NCBI RefSeq assembly: GCF_003171515.1
Contig: NC_089390.1
Coordinates: 8,498,274 to 8,562,273 of the forward strand
From: Pyrenophora tritici-repentis
Lineage: Eukaryota; Ascomycota; Dothideomycetes; Pleosporales; Pleosporaceae
Direction of reading: 5' to 3'
DNA: 64,000 nt
Under the pieces are notes generated by a model, which saw nothing but the letters and a program-made list of their open reading frames with translations, made no database searches and was not told the origin of the DNA. Below are positions 55,259-64,000 of the stretch, piece after piece. Every line of letters begins with the position of its first letter. Within the stretch, counting starts at the first letter, position 1. Position numbers and translations under genes: made by a program.

Positions 55259-57844
55259 AGAGGACAGGCAGCATCACGATCTCATGACTAACTATTTCCA
55301 CCTGCATTTACTTAATGATAGCTCGGATTATGATACGACATTTTTTCACGGCCGCGCAAGCTAATGAGGTAACGGTTTGAATAAAAAGAGGGATCTGGCG
55401 AGGATGGAAAATGCGCGTTTCTTGCATATTTTCTGTGTATATACTCCGTACATAGGTTTTTAGCATCTAATGTGTATATACAAAAACATGATAAGGACCT
55501 ATCTCCCCTTGCTCCACTCAGATACAGGTATCTCGAGACGCGCCGTATTCTAGCCTCAGCCCAGTTCTTTGAAAAGACAACACATCGAAGACTAGTTCCC
55601 CATCACGCAGCAACGACTTTATAGTCTCCAACGTATATTCAACATTTGTATACATGAGCCCGATTCCCGCTCTGTATCATCAAAACTTCTCCGCCGCCTG
55701 CAACTGATATTTAACCCTTCAAGTGTAAGAACCTGTGACCCTGTATGCAGAAGCGGTTATATTGAGGCGATAGGAGTCGCGATCTGCACTTCCCACGAAA
55801 GAATATAAAGCAATATAGGAGAGCCATGGCAGCCTAAACATCGACAACGATCTTTCTCCAGCCTTCAAAAGACCAACTATATACTGAATACACATAAATG
55901 AAGGGATTGCAAGCATTGCTAGAATATTTAGCAAAATCAGGCTTACACCAAGGAACCAGAGACTGTATACTCCCCTTGATCGATTCTGACCATTCACCAT
56001 TGAGGGAATGACGGCTACGTACGGCTGCGGCGCTCTTATGGCATCATCAACGAAACCGTTTAGTCGCTGCAGAAGCGCAAGAGAGACATAGGAATCTTAC
56101 CCATACAAAATCTTGGTATCCGGGCTATAGGGAGATAGTCCAGTCTGGACCAGTTCGAACACTCGTTGAACGCAACTATCGCTTTCGTCTTTTCCTTTGG
56201 CCTTGACAGATTCCCGAACGCATATACGACTATAGTCCCACAACAGCTTCCTTGCATATTTCCAGGTCTGAAATTGGCAGTTGCTGTTTGACACTTGGGA
56301 TCTCCGTAACCTCTACTGTAAGAGGTGCTGCGCGTGTACAACCCCCGTAGTATCTAGTAAGATGCGATTGAACTTGAGGATAAGTACCCACAAGTGGCTC
56401 TTGATTGCAGCGTCATGTATAGCGGCCTCGTATGTATCGCCAAGGCATTCTAGTTGGTCAATCTCTCGCGCGACCATTGCCATCATGTGAAAGAACTCTG
56501 GGGGGACAATTTCAAGCTACAGGCTTCTGATAAAGTAACATTCGAGGTTTTATACATCCAATAGCAGAAGTTCCCGCTCTGTGACTAGCGGCAGTGAAGA
56601 CTAATGATTTACAAGATACAAGAATGATACTTTATATATTCGTATAGATCCGTTGATGCTGATTAGGTACGACCCATAGTGTGTGATTGGCTGCTCTTCG
56701 GCTGCATCTTTTTCAAGTCCGCCAACTATTTTCGAGAACAGTGAGCTATCGCAATAGAGTGGCACAGGGCTAGATGATGGCTGCGCTGTATCAGTATCAA
56801 GGTTTTCGACAACATCGAAAATTGACTGCCAGTATCATGTAATCCCTCCAGTTTTAGAGGAGGCTTGCAACGAAGGATTAAAATTGTGAAAAGTTTTATC
56901 ATTAACAACTCAAAGACTAAGGATCTCTTTATAAGCGACAGCAAGAGCACTTGGGTGCTATAAGATGCTTAACATACTAGTGTAAAAAGGCTACTACAGT
57001 TGCTACACACGCCGATTAGGTGCTTAGCTACCCGGTCAAGCATTTTATGACAACCTGGTGATGGTGTACTCCTGGAGAGTCGGGGTGGCGTTCCTGGAAT
57101 ACCGGTAGTGTTTAAGCTAGGTCATATCCGGTTAGCTGACCTTGAACTCGCGACCGCCGAAAAAGTGAGTCGCCAGCTGCGATCTTTGTGGCGGCAACAT
57201 GTTTGGGGAGCTCGATCCTAGCGGCAGCGACTGTGCTCCACTCTGAATACTGCAAGTAATCGTGGGTGGACAAGTCCGTGCCGCTGACTGCAAGCGTGCC
57301 TGGGAATGACGCTTTAGGTCTACAGTGTGCGTAAACGTCAGCCTCGAGCGGAGACGCCTCCCCAAGCCACCGCGTAGTGCAATCGGCCTCTTGCCGCCGC
57401 TTATTGTTTACGATGTCTCATCACGGTACCACAGGTCTAGCAAGGGTCTTTGAGGCTCTAATTGATAGTGTATCTCGTTAGCTATGTCGAGATTTCATGC
57501 ATCACGGGCAAGCCGAGGTGGCTACTTCCGTTCCCAAGGACGAGGGCAGTCAACACCTTTGCTATGCCGTCATGATAAGACTGCACCCAATGAGCTCTGC
57601 CGAGCTAAACCTCTGCCGTCTTGGATCTTGGAGCCACCCAACGGACAAGGCTTAGATCAGGGATTAGATCGTTGTCTTTGGTCGCTTACATCCGCTTTCA
57701 CGGTAGCGCGACTTCGCTAGGACTTACCCCCGCATACGTATAATACCTTTGACCCATGGTACACTTCTTGTCAATCATCGCATTACTTGGAAACATCCAG
57801 TCAAGGCGCAGTCACCCGATATCGTAGTCCGATTCACAGTCGAG
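55259..57844. other. 2.6 kb gene-poor, AT-rich region with a MITE-like element
   Basis: Only short frames without domains occur. 55380-57000 is clearly more AT-rich than the flanks and may be decayed repeat DNA. MITE-like copy C (56948-57060) is listed separately. The last 400 bp should hold the promoter of the MFS transporter. Confidence 0.5.
56948..57060. mobile_element. MITE-like inverted-repeat element, copy C (opposite orientation)
   Basis: Read on the minus strand it begins CACCAGGTTGTCATAAAAT, then GCTTGAC, carries CACCTAATCGGCGTGTG in the middle, and ends in TTTTTACACTAGTATGTTAAG and a GCACCCAAGTG terminus. Order and spacing match copies A and B. It is about 12 bp longer in the middle and the ends have diverged. 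Confidence 0.75.
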
Positions 57845-59749
57845 ATGGATGCCAGTCTCTCCGATCGTAACAAGGCGCATCTCAGCGACGAAGATAAGAT
57901 TCCCGTTGAAAATTCGCACTCCAAAGTCGAAATCCCAATCTACAATGACGTCGAGCGCGTCGACCAAACCGATCTGTCTTTCGCTGCAATCCTCAAGGGC
58001 ACAGCTGCCAACCCACTCAATACGTTCGAAAAGAAAGCGGCGCTTATCAATGTCGAAATCGACAAGTTTGGTATGGGGAAATACCAGATATGTATCTGGT
58101 TCTTGTGTGGATTTGGATATTTCCTTGATCTTGCATGGTCACAGGGTGTTGGTCTAATTGCATCGGCAATCTACCAAGAAGTCAGTATGTACCAGCTGTC
58201 TTTGGGAGTATCTGCTAAATCAAAAATCAGATGGGAGTCCCAGACAAAGATACGGGAAACATCTATGCCATTGCGAACGCAGGCTTAGCTGTCGGTGCGC
58301 TCGGTTTTGGCCTCGCTGTCGACATCATTGGTCGTAAATGGGCCTTCAATCTGACTTGCCTGATCACCTCGGTGTTCGGGCTCTTGCTGGTACGTTCCTG
58401 TATTAGCATCCTATGCTTCAAATTACTGAAGAATGAACAGGCTGCTCCCAAATATAACTATCCTGCAATATGTGCGATCTACTTCCTTGCGTCGCTTGGT
58501 CTTGGAGGTAACATTCCAATCGACGCGACCATCACCCTCGAATTCCTACCGCATAACCGCCGATTTCTCGTCGCGCTTCTATCTATGTGGCAACCAGTCG
58601 GTGTTGCCATTGCATCTTGCATCGCTTACGGTACAACGGCCAAATGGCGCTGTGACCCCACTTTGAAGTCCTGCCATGATGTCAATCCTGGAACCGAATG
58701 TTGCACCGTCGGTAGTAACATGGGTTGGCGCTACACTGTGATAGTTCTTGGAACTATGACTTTGGCGGTATTCTTCGCTCGTTACTTCATTTTCACTTTC
58801 CATGAGTCGCCCAAGTTCTTGCTTGCGAGAGGCAGGGAGGCAGAGGCTATTGAGATCCTCCATAAGATCGCAAAGTATAACAAGCAGCCGCCTCCGACGT
58901 TGACCCTGGAGATGTTCGCTGCTATCGATGAAGCGTCATCAAATGCCACTTCTGCCACACAGGGTGCTGTAGACGAGCCTCAAAGTACTACAGCAACTAC
59001 CAAGAAGGTTGTCAGTGGGTTTGGAAAGGAATTGACTCGATTGAAGGGCATTTTCACGAACAGACTTTCTGCCTTTATATTTGTATTGCTCGCGATTACC
59101 TACATGGTGAGTCAATCTTTAACATTTACAGTCTAGTGATACTAACCCAACTATAGGGAGACTACTGGTCTTTCAATCTCGCCGGTAGCTTCCTCCCGAT
59201 TATTCTGCTACGAAACAACGTCGACAACGGCAGAGGCTCCGTGTCTGACACGTACGAGCAGTACCTGATCATCTATTTTCCGGGTATCATTGGCGCCGTT
59301 CTCGCTCTTGTATCTATTCAGTTGCCTCTGGTTGGTCGAAAATGGTCGCTTGTCTTCTCTGCCATTTGTCAAGGGGTTTCTATGGCGATGTACACTCAGG
59401 TGTCCACGACCGCAGCTTACGTTGGCTTGAACGCTTTGGAGTACATTATGCAAACTGTAAGTTCACCAGTGAAAAGAAATCTTCGACCGTGCTGAACGAC
59501 AAATAGTACTTCAATGCGGTGTTGTATGCTTCTGCTCCAGAGCTTTTCGATACAGTCTATCGCGGAAGCGTCAGCGGAATGCTCTCGTGCATGGGCCGTC
59601 TGGCCGGTATCGTCGCCCCGTATGCCGGTGCTCAATTTCTTGCAGAAAAGAGTTCTGGGATTCTTTGGTTAGGTGCTGGTGGCATCTGGTTGTCGGCACT
59701 GCTCATGTGCTTCTTGCCCGTTGAAATGAAGAACAGACAGATGTTTTAA
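57845..59749 (+). CDS. Major facilitator superfamily transporter
   Basis: Five exons (57845-58180, 58231-58389, 58441-59106, 59157-59456, 59507-59749) join to 567 residues. All four introns are 50-51 nt. The plan is a 75-residue polar N-terminus, then about twelve hydrophobic helices with a central loop of about 100 residues (rich in Ala, Thr and Ser). The MFS loop-2/3 motif appears as DIIGRKWAF, and a second GRKW occurs in the C-terminal half (LPLVGRKWS). An extracellular loop has several Cys (CDPTLKSC, ECC). The type resembles the sugar/carboxylate-like or phosphate-type MFS of fungi, but the substrate cannot be told. The start ATG MDASL at 57845 is chosen over the open extension to 57749. 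The first donor is GTCAGT. Confidence 0.9.
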
Positions 59750-60737
59750 CACTTGACGCTTAGTTCCAATGTCAGCATCAATATTGTAGAGGTTAGATAC
59801 TCCAGCTATAGAAAGCAATGAAGAATCAGGAACGGAAAGCGGGTTCCGTGGAAAGATTCTGTGCTAGGCCTGACTTGTACTAGTGAATATGTGGTGACGT
59901 CTTTTCCATCTGTAAGCGCCTTGGTACCGTCGCTCATGTGGGCCGACGACACCATCTCAGATCTTGCATCTCAACCGTTGGATATGGGCGACGCTTACCA
60001 TGTTCCCTCTAGCACCTCATAGTCGTGTCTGACAACTACAGTGGCGTTTGTACTCTAGTATATTAGGTATTGTATGTCACCCGAATGCTAGTCATGATTT
60101 ACTGGAACAAAGCAGAGTTTGAAGTAACCTCCCTCCCCGCGGGTAGAACATCCCACCGCGCAGAACCATGAAAATCTTCAAGCAACACCACTCTTCATCC
60201 CACGGTTCTATAAAGCTTAAACAAACACAGTGATATACCTTAGTAAAATTACAATCTGTTACTAAGATTAAATAGCAAAATTATAGCGGTCTTGCGCATA
60301 CTTACCGACATACTCTCGCCACGACTAGAAGCTGCGACAACGATGCACCCCTGTTCTCTTGTCGGGCCCTACGATCATCGCCACTTCGGAGGCTCTAGGG
60401 AATAACTTATCGTGTCAAAACATAGCTCGCAAAGTGCGAAGACCTGCAGCGACCGAGAACATCTGCTCCGGATTTATCCACGGAGACGTGCAGGCCTCCC
60501 CACTTAAGCAGGGATTCTCTGCACGCTGAAAAAGCGTGTACTTTACACTAAGCGGCCTGCATTATACACCTGCGCTATGCCCTAGATGCCCTAGCTGTGG
60601 CGCATGCTTCTCGAAGCCTCTCTGCACGCGCGCTGCGCCTTCTGGCTATTCTTAGAAATCGAAGATGAGCAGCGCGAGGGTGACACCCTCGTCAGCTTCT
60701 TGCTCAAGCCCGCCCTCCTCTCACCACCTACGCCGAC
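59750..60737. other. Intergenic region before the transposase relic
   Basis: No gene is seen. It contains MITE-like copy D (60013-60088) and the 5' part of the transposon. The left end of that transposon could not be located. CACTTAAGCAGGG and a CGCTGAAAAAGCG-type palindrome occur near 60500-60540. Confidence 0.45.
60013..60088. mobile_element. MITE-like element, copy D (left arm missing)
   Basis: It matches the middle and right arm of copies A and B: CACCTCATAGTCGTGTCTG, ACTACAGTGGC, CTCTAGTATATTAGG and TCACCCGAATG in the same order and spacing. The left inverted arm is absent, so it is truncated or decayed. Confidence 0.65.
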
Positions 60738-62375
60738 ATGGACCCAGCCAGCCGAGCGCTGGTGCAGACCTTGCCTGCAGGCGTGCGTGATACGTATGCT
60801 GCTCGATCAGAACACAGCAATGTCCCAATCTCTACCCTTGTTCATCGCCGCAACGGCCGACGCTCGCGCGAGGAGCAGGCGCAGCGCTAGCAGTACCTCA
60901 ATCGAGAAGAGGAGAAAGCTCTAGTACAGTTCTTGCTGCTAATGTCTAACCTTGGCCACCCGGTGCAAATCAAGTTCATACGCCTTCTAGCTTGTAGTAT
61001 AGCTCGTCAGCGGTCTACCAAGACGCAACCGATCAAGCCCCCGGGCAAGAACTGGCCGAAAGCCTTCGCGGAGCGTCACCCAGAGCTACAAGCGAGAAAA
61101 TTCAAGTCGATAGATTGGAAACGTCACGAGAACAACGTATATGGCAAGATAGTCGAGTGGTTCGATATAATCGGGCAGGTGCTACAGAACCTAGCTGTCT
61201 TACCAGAGAACGTGTACAACATGGACGACACGGGCGTTATGCTAAGCATGCTTAGCTCGGTCAAGGTCCTGGTAGGTAAGGATGACCGGCGGAACTATAG
61301 AGGTGGGGGCGTAAAGCGGACGATAGTCACCGCGGTCGAGTGTGTGAGCGCCGATGGCAGGGCGCTGCTGCCACTGATTATCTGGCCCGCTTCAACCTAT
61401 CGCAGCAACTGGACCACTCACGAGACGCTAGGATGGCATTATGCGCACTCTAAGAACGGCTACAACGACTCTAAGATCAACTTGGAGTGGCTTACGCGCG
61501 TATTTGATTCTCAAACTAGAGCACGAGCTAACGGGAAGCCACGTGTGCTAATCTGCGATGGCTTTGGAAGCCATGAAACACTCGAGATCCTAGAGTTCTG
61601 TCTTACTAACAACATCACCTTGTGTCGTCTGCCCTCTCACACGTCCCATAAGCTACAGCCCTGCGATGTCGGGCCTTTCGCACCCTTGAAGACAGCATAC
61701 CGTGATCAGGTCGAACGACTCAACCGGGGAGGCATAGATATAGTTGGCAAAGAACATTTTACCTATCTGTACAGTCCCGCTAGAGATACAGCATTGACCA
61801 AAAGAAACATCAGAGCTGGATAGGCTGCGACCGGTCTGTACCCTTTCAATCCGCAAAGAGTGCTGAAAGATATCCCGAGACCTCCAGTCGAAGTCGCTAT
61901 TCAGGAAGCTACCGTTGCGAGCACTAGTACGCTTGATGTAATGCTTTAAACACCTATCACACCAGTAACAACAGAAGCGCTTACATCGTTGCATAACGTG
62001 ATTAAGCAAGACACTAGCATGCCTAACGAGACAAGGGGTCGCATACAGAAGCTCGCAAATGCTGCACAAATCTCGTTCGCCGAGCGAGCCCTCCTAAAGG
62101 ACCGCAACCGCTTTCTCTTTAAAATCAACAACGAAGCTAAGGCTCGTAGGTTGACCAGGTCCATCGTGCTAGGAAAGGCGAAAGTAATGAGTTTTGAGGA
62201 CCTAGAAGAGGCGAAGGTGAGGCGTGCCGCAAAAGAAGAAGCTGCCGCAAAGAAGGCGCACCGTAGTCGTAAGCGCAAGGGTCCTGCACTAGAAGCGGAC
62301 GCAGGTTCATCGGTAGACAAGGGTGAAACAGTGCGAGTGAACGAAGCGCCGCAACGCCGTGGAGGGCTCCGGTAG
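60738..62375 (+). pseudogene. Degenerate pogo/Fot1-type DDE transposase (DNA transposon)
   Basis: One frame of 545 codons runs from the ATG at 60738 to the TAG at 62373. It is broken by three in-frame stops: TAG at 60888, TAG at 61821 and TAA at 61947. Domains are an N-terminal helix-turn-helix region with REEEKALVQFLLLMS and a CENP-B-like second DNA-binding part (GKNWPKAFAERHPEL). The DDE_1 catalytic core has NMDDTGVML (first Asp), VLICDGFGSHETLE (second Asp), and SHKLQPCDVGPFAPLK (third Asp). A Lys/Arg/Glu-rich tail follows. Each stop can arise by a single C-to-T or G-to-A change, as expected of repeat-induced point mutation or slow decay. The frame is otherwise intact, so inactivation may be recent. 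Terminal inverted repeats were not found. Confidence 0.88.
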
Positions 62376-63367
62376 CGCGGATGTACTAGGAAAACTCTAG
62401 CTCTTATGGCTCTGCTTCTAGAATGTCATGTTTAGAGCTTTATCTTATTATTATGTGCCTTCCCTTTGCTGCTAATCCACACTCAGCACAGTCGCAATGC
62501 CGGTGTCTTCCGCGACGTCTCAGATCGACTGGTATTTGCACTGCGCCTAGTCGATGTCGTCTGTATCCGCATCGCCTTCGAAGGATAGTATGAGCGAAGA
62601 TGATACGCTAGGCGTAGGCGATGCTTTTGGTATAGGGCGATCTAACAACCGCCGGCATCGTGCTGCGTGGCTCCTCTGAAGATGGATGCGCAAAGATTCG
62701 ACTACAGAACATGTAGCAGTGAAGAGACACTCCCGTTGCGGCGACGACCATGCGAGGTGCGCATCATGTGAGCCCAGGGACAGGAGGCTTTCCGCTTGCC
62801 GAGGGCATCACCCAGCACGGACCGCGCTCGAGCGGCAGCTCAGGATGATTCAGCGCAGATGGGCCTTCTGCGACATCCAGAGGTATCCACCGTCAAAACG
62901 CTTCAGTATTTCGGGTCGTGCCATGACTACCGAGCCTACATACGTAACACTTATCACACGTTATAATGTAGACCGATCTTCGGTGTTCAGACCTGGCCCT
63001 AACAAGATGATACGGCCGCGCCGCACCAGCGGAGTTGCGGCTGAGATGCGCAGCCATGTTCAGCTTGATGCGCAGCCCCTCCACCTGTCTTTCAGCCTGA
63101 TCGTGGGCATTCCATCCTTCTTGTTCTCACGTCGTTGCGCATCGCTTGTCGCCTCTGCCACAGTCTGAACCCTTAGATACTGGCTCGTCAGTCGCTGTTT
63201 TGAATCCAGTCTCCGGCAACCCTGGTGCATGCGGAGCAGTCTCCAGGACCACCTAACCAACCTCTTTCCTCTGCACCCAAGACGGCTCTTATTTACAAAA
63301 CGGGCAGGACAACGCTGATGTAGGACTACGCTACAGCTTGCTGTACTGCAGCTGTTTAGCAGGAGTT
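62376..63367. other. Intergenic region between the transposase relic and the NLR-like gene
   Basis: A 160-codon frame (62686-63168) has no domain and is not accepted. The region probably holds the transposon's right end and the promoter of the next gene. Nothing else is recognisable. Confidence 0.45.
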
Positions 63368-64000
63368 ATGTCTAGCGCTCTGGCGAAAGCCTCGCCCTTG
63401 AAGCCTGAGATACGCCTCGCTCAGGCTATCTCCGAGTTCGAAGCCCACCTCTCGCATGAGCAAAAGTCGACATTCCGAACACTGAGGTCGCAGTCGCTCT
63501 TAACAACACCTAGCCCACACGATGTTATGCAGCTAACGGCTGAGGTTGATCGTCACACGTCAAAGAAGTTTAGCAGTGCATGTTTCGGGCCTCGGTTTAC
63601 TAACTTCCTTCACGGAGTTCAACAGTTCGCTGCTCTTGGAGATGTTGTGATCGGAGGATCGCAGAACTTGCTAGCGTGTGGCGTGTGGTCGTTGGTGCGC
63701 ATGTCGTTATTAGTTAGTGCCCCTCGTCTTGCATTATTGTCGTAGTTAGTCACTGATACACTGCAGTCGATCGTGAACCTTTCGAACTACATCGATAAGC
63801 TGTCCTCGCTGTTCATGGACGTCGGCCGCTCTGCTCCGCGCTACCAAGCGATTGCCCTACTATACCCTCGATCTACGAAGCTACAATCACACCTCTCTGA
63901 GTACTTTATCGTGGTAGTTAGCTTGTGTCGTTACCTGTTCAATTTCGGTCAGAAATCGACTGTCCAGCAGTTTGCGTCCTCGCTGAGCGATGCGCACTTG
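63368..64000 (+). CDS. N-terminal part of a NACHT/NLR-like protein (DUF7708-type domain), partial
   Basis: Exon 1 (63368-63712) and exon 2 (63767 to beyond the window) join over a 54-nt GTTAGT...CAG intron in frame, giving 193 visible residues and no stop up to the edge. The sequence begins MSSALAKASPLKPEIRL, then a helix-rich region with ISEFEAHLSHEQK, DVMQLTAEVDRHT, FGPRFTNFLHGVQQFAALGDVVIGG and the SAPRYQAIALLYPRS and LSEYFIVVVSLCRYL helices. I recognise this as the N-terminal domain seen before NACHT and ankyrin or other repeats in many Pleosporales proteins (assigned by memory to DUF7708). Such fungal NOD-like receptors are linked to nonself recognition. The NACHT and repeat parts would lie to the right and are not in view, so the full architecture is unproven. 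Confidence 0.7.

Noticed and set aside
62686..63168. Plus-strand frame of 160 codons
   Set aside because: Basic, Arg/Ser-rich, with no domain. It may be part of a decayed repeat but cannot be supported as a gene.
1..64000. tRNA, rRNA and CRISPR signals
   Set aside because: No cloverleaf with intact B-box, no rRNA-like conserved stretch and no spaced identical repeats were seen. The eukaryotic gene content also rules out CRISPR.

Overview
The window is nuclear DNA of a filamentous ascomycete, most likely a Dothideomycete of the Pleosporales type. This placement is an inference. The genes are eukaryotic and interrupted by short (about 45-60 nt) GT-AG introns with CTAAC/CTAAT-like branch points. 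Their set is typical of such fungi: an XlnR-type and a NirA-type Zn2Cys6 regulator, an AA9 polysaccharide monooxygenase, a GH72 cell-wall glucanosyltransferase, and an NLR-like gene start. Bacterial operon logic does not apply. I saw no tRNA, rRNA or CRISPR. All exon borders are read by eye from splice signals and reading-frame continuity.

Left edge (1-4606): the first exon of an XlnR-like activator runs off the left edge on the minus strand. About 4.2 kb without a convincing gene follows.

Dense core (4607-55258): most genes have housekeeping or cell-wall roles. In order they are an aldehyde dehydrogenase (+), an unknown low-complexity protein (+), a small one-helix membrane protein (-), pantothenate synthetase (-), the DEAD-box helicase Dbp7 (+), an AA9 LPMO (+), ribose-5-phosphate isomerase (-), the NEDD8-activating E1 subunit Ula1 (+), the repair E3 ligase Rad18 (+), a poly-Glu/poly-Ser unknown protein (+), a NirA-like nitrate regulator (-), a SNF2/RING ATPase (-), a vacuolar Ca2+/H+ exchanger (-), a Pmp3/Sna-type proteolipid with a PY motif (-), 3-hydroxyisobutyrate dehydrogenase (-), a secreted cupredoxin (-), the Sec7 ARF-GEF Gea1/2 (-), an Anp1/Mnn9-family mannosyltransferase (-), the exosome subunit Mtr3 (+) and a GPI-anchored GH72 enzyme (+).

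Right side (55259-64000): gene density falls. One MFS transporter is followed by a decayed pogo/Fot1-type DDE transposase with three in-frame stops. At the right edge is the intact 5' part of a gene resembling the N-terminal domain of fungal NACHT/NLR-type proteins. This looks like a core-to-accessory transition.

Three things stand out beyond the genes. A family of about 100-bp MITE-like inverted-repeat elements is present in four copies, and I can assign it to no autonomous parent here. A probable one-base frameshift lies in a 7-G run near the end of the NirA-like gene. There are also several local tandem repeats: a 55-bp minisatellite, a 130-bp promoter duplication, and a heptamer array inside the intron that splits a zinc cluster.
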